Source: Planctomycetales bacterium (GTDB taxonomy: Bacteria > Planctomycetota > Planctomycetia > Planctomycetales > Planctomycetaceae). Taken from it: a DNA stretch of 10,546 nt. The stretch is from assembly GCA_020050375.1 (NCBI GenBank), contig JAGVKR010000690.1, positions 1 to 10,546 of the forward strand, in the 5' to 3' direction. Of the stretch, positions 1 to 8,965 are shown in pieces. Below the pieces are notes generated by a model that did not search any database, had not been told where the DNA came from, and was given only the letters and a program-made list of their open reading frames with translations. Positions within the stretch are counted from its first letter, which is position 1. Each line of letters starts with the position of its first letter. The translations under genes were made by a program, and so were the position numbers.

Positions 1-496
1 AGGGGCTGGGAGGATGGGAGAGTGACATGGCGGGGAGAAAACCTGGTAGATGAGTCCAAAACGCGAATGAGGGCAAGCCGCCTGTCCGCGAGAATGATTA
101 CGGCCCGGCATCGCGTCGATAGACCGGAACCAGAAAGCGCTTCAACCATGAAATACACGGAAGACGCGAAAATAAGCGGCTTTCATGCACCAGTTGCGCT
201 GCAATCCGAGTTCTTTTTCGTGTGGTTCGTTTATGTCGTGGTTCAGAATGCTTTTCTACAGGAGCGCAGCTTTGTGGTATCAGCAGCATGAGGTCTCGTC
301 ATCGGCATTCTGGTCTCGCTCGCCTGTGGAGGGAAGGGCTCCTTCGTGAAACGCAATGTGGAATGCTTGCTCAGACGTGTCGAACCAGTGAAGTCGCCGC
401 CGGCGTTGCCGTTTTGCCCGCTGGGGGATTACGATGCCGGCCTTGCGGTCAACTCCTGAAGATACGGCTCTTTCCATCCATTCAAGGACCTCGCGC
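1..496. other. Gene-poor left flank
   Basis: I see no convincing gene here. Several frames stay open on both strands, but none has a good ribosome binding site together with a recognisable product. The longest plus-strand frame (22-291) contains a possible 47-residue hydrophobic peptide from ATG 148 with no clear Shine-Dalgarno. The minus-strand frame that runs from 774 down to 280 is largely opposite the hydrolase gene. The stretch does contain an imperfect inverted repeat (144-243) and, at 484-488, the AAGGA that serves the hydrolase start. Confidence 0.5.
144..243. repeat. Imperfect inverted repeat with 32-nt arms
   Basis: Arm 144-175 begins AACCATGAAATACACGG and arm 212-243 ends TTTATGTCGTGGTT. 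The reverse complement of the first arm matches the second at 23 of 32 positions, across a 36-nt spacer. Each arm looks like a loose run of an ACACGAAA-type unit (AACC-ACGAAA-CACACGAAA style). I recall such runs as dispersed intergenic sequence in planctomycete-like genomes, but this is memory and not a search. The structure could fold into a long hairpin or be two inverted copies of one short repeat. Confidence 0.5.
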
Positions 497-1630
497 ATGC
501 TCGATCGTCGCAGTTTCATGGCAACGCTGATGTTTGCCGTCGCGCTCGTGTCATCCAGCAACGCCGGCGACAAAATCGACACAGCGAAGGGGGTCGCCGA
601 TGCGGAAGGCAACATCCTGTGGTACGACCTGCGGCTGCTCGACGTCGAAGGGCAGGGATGGAGGGAGACCCAGGCGCCGTTCGATCGATTGCCGGGGAAG
701 GCGGAAGGGGTTGTCCGCGATCCGGTCTGGTCGCTCAGTCGGCATTCCGCGGGGCTCTGTGCGCGGTTTGTCACCGATGCGACGACGATTCACGCCCGCT
801 GGACGCTGATCTCCGACCGGCTGGCGATGCCCCACATGCCGGCGACGGGGGTCAGCGGGCTCGATCTATACGTCCGGCATGAAGGGCGCTGGCACTGGCT
901 GGCGGTTGGCATTCCTAAAGAGAAAGAGCTGACTCATCGCGTGCAACTGACGAGCGGAATTCCCGGCGGTGAGCGTGAGTTTCTGCTTTATCTACCGCTC
1001 TACAACGGCGTCTCGTCGGTCGAGATCGGCCTGCCGAAGGGAACTGCGCTGGCGAAGGGGGATTCCTACCCGGGAGCGCGGAAGCCGATCGTCTTCTATG
1101 GAACGTCGATCACGCAGGGAGGCTGCGCGTCGCGCCCGGGCATGGTGCATACGGCGATTTTGCAGCGGCGGCTGAATTGCCCGGTGATCAATCTCGGTTT
1201 CTCGGGCAATGGGCGGATGGAGCCGGAGATGGCGAAGCTCTTTGCCGAGCTCGATCCGTCGGTCTATGTGCTCGACTGCCTTCCCAATATGGGGGCCGCC
1301 GAGGTGACGGAACGGGTCGAGCCGTTCGTTGCTACGTTACGCGCCGCCCATCCCGAAACGCCGATTCTGCTGGTGGAAGATCGGAGCTACACTGATTCGT
1401 TCCTTGTGACTTCGAAGCGCGAAAGAAACGCCGGCAGCCGCGCCGCGCTACGTGGCGCCTTCGACCGCCTGACGAAAGCCGGCACGCCGAACCTGCACTA
1501 CCTCTCCGGCGAAAAGTTGTTGAACGAAGACGGCGAAGGGACCGTCGACAGCTCACACCCCACCGACCTGGGCTTCGTGCAGCAGGCGGATGCGCTGGAG
1601 GCGGCGCTGCGGCCGATTTTGGCAAAGTAA
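497..1630 (+). CDS. Exported SGNH/GDSL hydrolase with GxDLY N-terminal region
   Basis: A 377-residue predicted secreted esterase or acylhydrolase; substrate unknown. Residues 1-23 form a signal with a twin-arginine-like RRSFM (4-8), a hydrophobic stretch and a likely cleavage after SSSNA, so export to the periplasm, perhaps by Tat. The GLDLY motif (121-125) marks the N-terminal region that accompanies this SGNH subfamily (Pfam GxDLY). The catalytic blocks follow in order: GTSIT (202-206) with nucleophile Ser204, G237/N238 in GFSGNG, Asn264 in LPNMG, and D351-x-x-H354 near the C-terminus completing the triad. I chose ATG 497 because AAGGA (484-488) lies 8 nt upstream and the signal starts there; an in-frame ATG at 434 would add 21 residues before it. 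It stands alone, with no operon partner visible. Family confidence is high; physiological role is open (polysaccharide deacetylation is one possibility). Confidence 0.9.
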   Translation: MLDRRSFMATLMFAVALVSSSNAGDKIDTAKGVADAEGNILWYDLRLLDVEGQGWRETQAPFDRLPGKAEGVVRDPVWSLSRHSAGLCARFVTDATTIHARWTLISDRLAMPHMPATGVSGLDLYVRHEGRWHWLAVGIPKEKELTHRVQLTSGIPGGEREFLLYLPLYNGVSSVEIGLPKGTALAKGDSYPGARKPIVFYGTSITQGGCASRPGMVHTAILQRRLNCPVINLGFSGNGRMEPEMAKLFAELDPSVYVLDCLPNMGAAEVTERVEPFVATLRAAHPETPILLVEDRSYTDSFLVTSKRERNAGSRAALRGAFDRLTKAGTPNLHYLSGEKLLNEDGEGTVDSSHPTDLGFVQQADALEAALRPILAK

Positions 1631-1707
1631 TGATTCCACGTTCTTTGATGTGTCTATCGCCGATTAATACGCGGAAATCAGATAAGAAATTAGAGAGGGG
1701 CTGAGAA

Positions 1708-1845
1708 ATGAGCGTGCCAGACTACCAGACGCTGATGCAGCCGCTCCTTGAAATGATTGACCACGGTATTGGCACGACAATCAGCCGCAGCTACGAAATC
1801 AGGCGGATCGACTCGGATTATTTGTTTGAGGACGGAAGTGAGTGA
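1708..1845 (+). pseudogene. mrr: Internally deleted mrr restriction endonuclease remnant
   Basis: A 45-codon ORF made of two ends of one protein. Residues 1-15 begin MSVPDYQTLMQPLLE, which matches my recollection of the start of Mrr-type type IV restriction endonucleases (the Mrr_N winged-helix domain). Residues 16-42 contain MIDHGIG and YEIRRIDSDYLF, like the extreme C-terminus of the same family. The DNA-binding domain's bulk and the whole endonuclease core, normally about 250 residues, are missing, and the halves are joined in frame. An AGAGGGG ribosome binding site at 1694-1700 survives, so a short peptide could still be made, but it cannot be a nuclease. It lies on the strand opposite vapBC, in the accessory island. 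Assignment rests on memory of family ends; alternatively it is a chance short ORF. Confidence 0.7.
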
Positions 1846-1889
1846 TTCAGTTACGCGATCACCGTGAGCGCTCGCATGGGCCAATGAGT

Positions 1890-2300
1890 TTAGCAGACCT
1901 CAACGCGCAAACCTGGCACTCGGACGAAATGTCGCTCATTCCGTGTTACGAGTAATTCCTCTTGTTCGAGGGCGATACTGGCGATCAATGCGTCGATTTC
2001 GGAGATCACGAGCCCCAGCGTCTCCAGCCGACCGACGACCATTCCGAAGATCCTGGCGGTACTCACGTCAAATCCCACGACCTCAAAAGCCGCCAGTGCG
2101 GTCTCGATAACGCGCGTCTCGCGCAGGGGTTGGTTTCCCTTCGCCACACCGATATAGAGCTCTCCGACGGTGAATACCGTGACGCGCAGATCTTCGCCGC
2201 GATCGACGAACTCGGTCAGCTTTAAGGTCGCGCGAGCTGAGCGGTGTCGCTTCGCTTCCTTCATCCAGTCGATCAGAAACGTCGTGTCGAGGATGGCCAT
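1890..2300 (-). CDS. vapC: VapC-type PIN-domain toxin ribonuclease
   Basis: A 136-residue single-domain PIN protein, the usual VapC length. Expected role: Mg2+-dependent endoribonuclease (VapC proteins cut tRNA or rRNA) held inactive by VapB. Acidic active-site positions are present: Asp5 in LDTTFLIDW, Glu47 in VGELYIG and Asp103 in SEIDALIA. The fourth position is Asn121 in TRNERHF, a common family variant. I therefore see no sign of inactivation. The start ATG lies 3 nt after the vapB stop, so the two genes are almost certainly co-transcribed and co-translated. RNA target cannot be told from sequence. The gene is at the distal end of the minus-strand island; below it comes only the mrr remnant on the other strand. 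Confidence 0.93.
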   Translation of the reverse strand: MAILDTTFLIDWMKEAKRHRSARATLKLTEFVDRGEDLRVTVFTVGELYIGVAKGNQPLRETRVIETALAAFEVVGFDVSTARIFGMVVGRLETLGLVISEIDALIASIALEQEELLVTRNERHFVRVPGLRVEVC

Positions 2301-2303
2301 CCA

Positions 2304-2531
2304 TCAAGACCTGCGGCGGCGCGGTGTGCGACGGCGGCGCGATGCCGATTCGTCGATCGCGTCGAGCGTTGCGTCCGACAAGCCGGAACGTGCCAGAAGG
2401 CGCGCGACATCGTCGAGGGATCGCTTCTTCGGGACGCAGCGCTTGATGACTTCCGACAGGCTTTCCCCCTGCCGACGCGCGTCGTCCAACCGATCATAGG
2501 CGTCTGTATCGATTTTGATAGTCCGAATCAT
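2304..2531 (-). CDS. vapB: VapB antitoxin, UPF0330/DUF217 type
   Basis: A 75-residue antitoxin directly upstream of vapC. The N-terminus MIRTIKIDTDAYDRL followed by GESLSEVIKR matches the VapB family known as UPF0330/DUF217 (Pfam VAPB_antitox), which I recall as frequent in archaea and scattered in bacteria. Expected role: bind and block VapC and repress the operon. Residues 35-62 look like the helical toxin-binding segment. The tail (64-75) is unusually arginine-rich (SRRRRTPRRRRS), which could bind nucleic acid or be a frame-altered end. AAAGG on the minus strand lies 9 nt before the ATG. A near-consensus promoter is at 2571-2599. Confidence is high for the pair, moderate for the exact family. 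Confidence 0.88.
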   Translation of the reverse strand: MIRTIKIDTDAYDRLDDARRQGESLSEVIKRCVPKKRSLDDVARLLARSGLSDATLDAIDESASRRRRTPRRRRS

Positions 2532-2544
2532 TGTCGTTCGCCTT

Positions 2545-2622
2545 TGTCACAGTCTCAGATTGCCCCCAGAATTATTGCACGATCTCCGGTGCATGTCACT
2601 CGCAACTGCTCGCGCTGTGACA
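2545..2622. promoter_or_regulatory. Candidate VapBC operator: three TGTCAC/GTGACA sites
   Basis: TGTCAC occurs on the plus strand at 2545-2550 and 2594-2599, and its complement GTGACA at 2617-2622. The last two face each other as an inverted pair over 29 bp, and the middle one coincides with the predicted -35 box. Such paired boxes around the promoter are what autoregulated toxin-antitoxin operons usually carry. Binding by VapB-VapC is inferred from position only. Confidence 0.35.
2571..2599 (-). promoter_or_regulatory. Predicted sigma70-type promoter of vapBC
   Basis: Read on the minus strand: GTGACA (2599-2594; 5 of 6 to TTGACA), a 17-nt spacer, then AATAAT (2576-2571; 5 of 6 to TATAAT). 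Transcription would begin near 2564, about 33 nt before the vapB ATG at 2531. This makes vapBC an independently expressed pair rather than the tail of the hicB-like operon. Confidence 0.6.
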
Positions 2623-2632
2623 CTGGTCGCTA

Positions 2633-2713
2633 CTACCCAAACTGTTCCTCCGTCCAAGGGTCGCCGTGATTGTGATAGCCCCCTTGTTCCCAGTAGCCGG
2701 GGCGGTTGTCGCG
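2633..2713 (-). other. Short open frame, possible coding debris
   Basis: A 26-codon open frame that continues, after one TAG, directly in phase from the aspartic protease C-terminal fragment. Its product is rich in aromatic and charged residues (GYWEQGGYHNHGDPW, ending TEEQFG), which does not look like random translation of GC-rich DNA. I do not recognise the family. It may be the end of a second decayed gene, or the tail of the upstream fragment cut off by a CAG-to-TAG change. No start codon or ribosome binding site of its own is visible. Confidence 0.35.
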
Positions 2714-2862
2714 CTAAGTCAGTTCAACGCTCTTCGTCAGATAGTCGATCATCAGCTTCCGATCCGCCAGCAACATTGTGCTGAGTCTTTCACGCCACCC
2801 ATGTCGGCTGCCAGGAAAACGTCGAGCAGAGCCCGGAGAGAATCATCGACGATTCCATTCAC
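2714..2862 (-). pseudogene. Clan AA aspartic protease remnant (deletion plus frameshift)
   Basis: A GTG at 2862-2860 overlaps the stop of the upstream 83-residue gene (GTGA), a typical translational-coupling junction. From it the frame reads NGIVDDSLRALLDVFL, resembling the first strands of small retropepsin-like (clan AA) proteases of about 100-120 residues, and ends at a stop at 2752-2754 after 36 codons. In the next frame, from 2776, the DNA encodes MLLADRKLMIDYLTKSVEL and a TAG at 2714-2716, resembling the C-terminus of the same family (a G-x-LL-x(4)-L-x-IDY-x(3)-V-x-L pattern). The middle, including the catalytic D-T/S-G, is absent and the halves are out of frame. I infer a protease gene that lost its core. 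The similarity is judged by eye, so either end could be misassigned. Confidence 0.55.
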
Positions 2863-3110
2863 TGAACCAGCACTCCCAGATGCAGAGCGGCGGCCTGCCC
2901 AACTCTTAACGTGTGCGTCAGCCGATCGGGAAAGGCATCGATAGCTGCGTTCACGGCGTCGTCAAACGTTTCGCCAATGAAATGGCTGCCGGATATTGGC
3001 TCAATGCAGACGTACCTGCCGGCGTGATCTCGTTCCATCTGCTGCTGCAACTGCAGTTCGTAGATTTTCTGTGCCTTCCGGGCAGTCGCTCTCGATTCTT
3101 CCGAGATCAT
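2859..3110 (-). CDS. Conserved small protein, function unknown
   Basis: An 83-residue acidic-to-neutral protein with no signal or membrane segment. Residues 1-27 are predicted helical (ARKAQKIYELQLQQQME). Next comes a strand-rich part with GRYVCIEP (31-38) and GSHFIGETFDDAV (41-53), then PDRLTHTLRVGQAAALHLG (61-79). I recall small proteins of this pattern in planctomycetes and cyanobacteria sitting just before a clan AA aspartic protease, as here, but I know no assigned function. I chose ATG 3110 because AGAGGA lies about 6 nt upstream; the longer in-frame ATG at 3164 would overlap the hicB-like gene. The stop overlaps the GTG of the protease remnant. It follows the hicB-like gene by 25 bp, so the two are probably co-transcribed. 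It could be an antitoxin-like partner, which remains speculative. Confidence 0.72.
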   Translation of the reverse strand: MISEESRATARKAQKIYELQLQQQMERDHAGRYVCIEPISGSHFIGETFDDAVNAAIDAFPDRLTHTLRVGQAAALHLGVLVQ

Positions 3111-3135
3111 GTCAATTCCTCTTGGAACTTCGCCA

Positions 3136-3390
3136 TCAGCTCTCGATCCCGGCTTCTGCGACAAAGACCTCTTCGACGGGAGAGTCGCTGTCGAAGGCTT
3201 CGCTACCGAAGGTTTCGATGTGAAAGCGGATCGCCGATTTCGTGTCGGTCAGCGCCTCGTCATACGAATCCCCTTGGCTCACAACGACACCTTTCAGTCC
3301 CAACGGATAGCCCACGTAACCGTCGGAGTGCTTTTCGATCACAACCTTCAAAACCCGGCGTAACTTGGTCGACCGGCGAGCCTTTGCCAT
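3136..3390 (-). CDS. HicB-family antitoxin-like protein without HicA
   Basis: An 84-residue protein with the HicB-type degraded RNase H-like fold. Strand LKVVIEKHSDGYVGYP (14-29) leads into GVVVSQGDSYDEALTDTKSAI (34-54), the conserved strand-turn-helix. I see no C-terminal ribbon-helix-helix or HTH domain, so DNA binding by itself is doubtful. Family role: neutralise HicA, a small dsRNA-binding-fold mRNA interferase. No hicA is present next to it on either side; its usual place is taken by the 83-residue gene. I chose ATG 3390 because GAGGA ends 8 nt upstream; an ATG at 3405 overlaps that site, and the longer frame back to 3651 runs through the intergenic DNA of secA. It is divergent from secA. 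It is an orphan antitoxin or has been recruited to the downstream module. Confidence 0.8.
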   Translation of the reverse strand: MAKARRSTKLRRVLKVVIEKHSDGYVGYPLGLKGVVVSQGDSYDEALTDTKSAIRFHIETFGSEAFDSDSPVEEVFVAEAGIES

Positions 3391-3559
3391 ACGGATAGTC
3401 CTCATGGGAAAAACGACGTCACTGACTGAACCGCGTTCCTTGCATCCCATTGTAGGCCGACTGCCATTCCGGCATAAAGCCCAGCGTCGGTCGGAGAACG
3501 TGATCCGGCGGGCCAGGCTGCCCACTGCATCGGCCGGTCCCTGCCTGCTCCGAGCGGCA

Positions 3560-3588
3560 TTGACCCAAATCCTGCCCAAACCTACACT
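3560..3588 (+). promoter_or_regulatory. Predicted sigma70-type promoter of secA
   Basis: TTGACC (3560-3565, 5 of 6), a 17-nt spacer, and TACACT (3583-3588, 4 of 6). Transcription would start near 3595, leaving a leader of about 135 nt before secA. That leader contains a possible short ORF (3601-3660) and a hairpin (3666-3697). The rest of the 340 bp hicB-like/secA gap (3391-3559) shows nothing firm; a TACAAT on the minus strand (3454-3449) could be a -10 for the hicB-like gene but lacks a -35. Confidence 0.5.
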
Positions 3589-3600
3589 TTGCGCAGATTT

Positions 3601-3660
3601 GTGAATCAGGAGAAGGTGCGCGCCCGCTCGGGATTCCGTGGTTTGGCACAAATCGTGTAG
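3601..3660 (+). other. Possible short leader ORF upstream of secA
   Basis: A frame opening with GTG (3601) or a second GTG (3616) runs to TAG at 3658-3660 and would give a 19- or 14-residue peptide ending GFRGLAQIV. AGGAG (3608-3612) precedes the second GTG but only by 3 nt, which is too short for good initiation. The frame ends 6 nt before the hairpin at 3666, an arrangement reminiscent of translational leader control such as SecM in E. coli. No SecM-like arrest motif is visible. Low confidence that it is translated. Confidence 0.2.
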
Positions 3661-3665
3661 CCCCC

Positions 3666-3697
3666 GTGCCGTAAGCCCCCCGGTGGGTACGCAGCAC
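3666..3697 (+). promoter_or_regulatory. Hairpin in the secA leader
   Basis: GTGC (3666-3669) pairs with GCAC (3694-3697), CGTA (3670-3673) with TACG (3688-3691), and CCC (3676-3678) with GGG (3685-3687), leaving small bulges AG and CA and a 6-nt loop. It ends 33 nt before the secA ATG and has no following T-run, so it is not an intrinsic terminator. It contains CGTAAGCCCCC, an 11-mer also found in the hairpin after metK, so it may be a dispersed-repeat copy rather than a dedicated regulator. Confidence 0.45.
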
Positions 3698-3730
3698 CTC
3701 GGCTTAAGGACATTCTAGACGAGCGAGAGC

Positions 3731-7303
<3,573 letters not shown>

Positions 7304-7350
7304 GTGCGAAATTTCGACATTCGTCTTTCGCTTGTCGGGAAGGGATTCCC

Positions 7351-8718
7351 ATGCTCGGCTGGCTGCTCAACCTTGCGTATCTGGCGCTACTCGCGGCCAT
7401 TACGCCCTGGCTCGTGCTCAAGAGCGTGACCCAGGGAAAGTATCGGCAGGGATGGGCTGAGAAATTGTGGGGCACGGTTCCGGTCCGTAGAGGTGATCGT
7501 CCATGCCTGTGGCTTCATGCCGTCAGCGTCGGGGAAGTGCTGCAACTTCGGCCGATCGTCGAAGGACTCATGCGACAGCAACCCGACCTCGAATTCGTGA
7601 TCTCCGTCACCACGTCGACCGGCTACGGCGTCGCTTGCGAGCGCTATCCGCAGTGCCGGGTCGTCTATTATCCGCTCGATTTCACCTGGTCGGTTGCCAG
7701 GGCCCTCGATCGCCTGCGGCCGACGGCGATTGCCCTGGTCGAGCTCGAGTTGTGGCCCAATTTCGTGTTTGCGGCGGCCACTCGGCGGATCCCTGTGATG
7801 CTGATCAACGGACGGATCACCGAACGCAGCTTTCGCGGTTATTTGCGGATTCGGCCACTGGTGCAGGCCATGCTCGTGCGACTCCGCCGATTGCTGGTTC
7901 AGAACGAAGTCTACGCCGCGCGGTTTTCCCGACTGGGAGCCGCTCGTAACCGCATCACCGTCACGGGGTCGATCAAGTTCGACGGAGTGCAAACCGATCG
8001 CAACAACCCGCGGACGTGCGAGCTCAGGCAGTTGCTTGGGCTGGACGGGGCCGATCGAGTGTTCATCGCCGGGAGCACGCAGGCGCCGGAAGAGCAATAC
8101 GCGATCGACGCCTGGCTTGCCGTCCGTAACGATCATCCGGATTTGAAGCTGATCCTCGTTCCTCGTCACAAAGAACGCTTCGAGGAAGTCGCCCGTCTCG
8201 TCACAGAGAACTACAAGCTGCCACTGCTGCGCCGCAGCCAGTTGCTCGCAAATGCCGACAGCGATCTCGCCCCCCCCACCCAACTCCGCACTCCGCACTC
8301 CGCACTCCACACTCCCGTCCTCCTCCTCGACACGCTGGGCGAGCTCTCTGCCTGCTGGGGGCTGGCCGACATCGCCTTCGTCGGGGGAAGCCTGACTCAA
8401 CGGGGCGGGCAGAACATGATCGAACCGGCCGCCTACGGCGCCGCCGTGCTGTTTGGCCCCAACACGTGGAATTTCAAGGATGTCGTCGAGCTGCTCCTCG
8501 GGCAGGAGGCGGCAGTCGTCGTCCACAATCCGTCCGAGTTGATCGAAGAGCTGCGGCAGCTCCTCGCCGATCCGGAGCGGGGCCGACGGCGCGGAAAGCG
8601 GGCGCAGGCCCTGGTAGTCAATCAACGTGGCGCGACGGAACGGACTCTCGATCTGATCAATTCCACGCTGGCCGAGACTCGGCGAACAGCCGCTGAACGG
8701 CAACCCCGCGCCGCCTGA
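7351..8718 (+). CDS. waaA: 3-deoxy-D-manno-octulosonic acid (Kdo) transferase WaaA
   Basis: Inner-membrane GT-B glycosyltransferase that adds Kdo from CMP-Kdo to lipid A precursor, starting the LPS core. 455 residues, somewhat above the usual 420-440. Residues 1-22 form the membrane anchor. Family motifs: WLHAVSVGE (54-62) with the catalytic-base candidate Glu62, ALVELELWPN (128-137), TGSIKFD (205-211), GSTQAPEE (241-248), PRHKERF (271-277) and the CMP-Kdo-binding GGSLTQRGGQNMIEPAAYG (345-363). ATG 7351 is chosen because AGGGA lies 5 nt upstream and the anchor begins there; an upstream in-frame ATG at 7252 lies inside secA. Extra residues at about 302-322 are encoded by a C8 tract and a heptamer array, inserted between two conserved segments. 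It probably shares a transcript with secA. How many Kdo it adds cannot be told. Confidence 0.96.
   Translation: MLGWLLNLAYLALLAAITPWLVLKSVTQGKYRQGWAEKLWGTVPVRRGDRPCLWLHAVSVGEVLQLRPIVEGLMRQQPDLEFVISVTTSTGYGVACERYPQCRVVYYPLDFTWSVARALDRLRPTAIALVELELWPNFVFAAATRRIPVMLINGRITERSFRGYLRIRPLVQAMLVRLRRLLVQNEVYAARFSRLGAARNRITVTGSIKFDGVQTDRNNPRTCELRQLLGLDGADRVFIAGSTQAPEEQYAIDAWLAVRNDHPDLKLILVPRHKERFEEVARLVTENYKLPLLRRSQLLANADSDLAPPTQLRTPHSALHTPVLLLDTLGELSACWGLADIAFVGGSLTQRGGQNMIEPAAYGAAVLFGPNTWNFKDVVELLLGQEAAVVVHNPSELIEELRQLLADPERGRRRGKRAQALVVNQRGATERTLDLINSTLAETRRTAAERQPRAA
8270..8317 (+). repeat. C8 tract and ACTCCGC heptamer array inside waaA
   Basis: Eight consecutive C (8270-8277) are followed by ACTCCGC three times (8283-8303), ACTCCAC (8304-8310) and ACTCCCG (8311-8317). 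Both elements are in coding sequence, in the stretch encoding residues 307-323 of WaaA, which looks like a surface-loop insertion. Neither unit length is a multiple of three, so gain or loss of one unit would shift the frame. Confidence 0.9.
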
Positions 8719-8932
8719 TCGCGGGCGATGCCCGATTCGATTCCGATCCGTTTCAGCGGCCTCATCCGGCGTTTCCGCAATTCCCGCCGTTCGAGGCAAA
8801 ATGGACTTTGCCTGTCGGTCGACGGGGTGCCGGGCCGATCAGCGGAAGCCCCCACCATTCCGGCCCCCGTGACGGTAGTCGTTACAACCCCAACCACCCC
8901 GACCACCGGAGGGATCCATCTGTCGCGTGGCA

Positions 8933-8961
8933 TTGTTGCGGGGAATGAGACCCCCTAAAAT
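8933..8961 (+). promoter_or_regulatory. Predicted promoter of metK
   Basis: TTGTTG (8933-8938, 3 of 6), a 17-nt spacer and TAAAAT (8956-8961, 5 of 6). Transcription would begin near 8968, inside the palindrome. An alternative is TTGACC (8965-8970) with CAGAAT (8989-8994) at 18 nt, which would place the palindrome between the two boxes. Either way metK appears to have its own promoter apart from secA-waaA. Confidence 0.45.
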
Positions 8962-8965
8962 CGCT

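Noticed and set aside
148..291. 47-residue hydrophobic peptide from ATG 148
   Set aside because: No clear ribosome binding site, and it lies across the inverted repeat whose composition explains the Phe/Val-rich translation.
434..496. Upstream ATG 434 as the start of the SGNH hydrolase
   Set aside because: It would place 21 unrelated residues before a good Tat-like signal; ATG 497 has AAGGA at proper spacing.
1690..1884. 64-codon minus-strand frame opposite the mrr remnant
   Set aside because: No ribosome binding site or recognisable product, whereas the plus strand reads as Mrr ends.
3391..3651. N-terminal extension of the HicB-like protein back to 3651
   Set aside because: The extension (87 residues) shows no family similarity and covers the secA promoter region; the HicB fold starts just after ATG 3390, which has GAGGA upstream.
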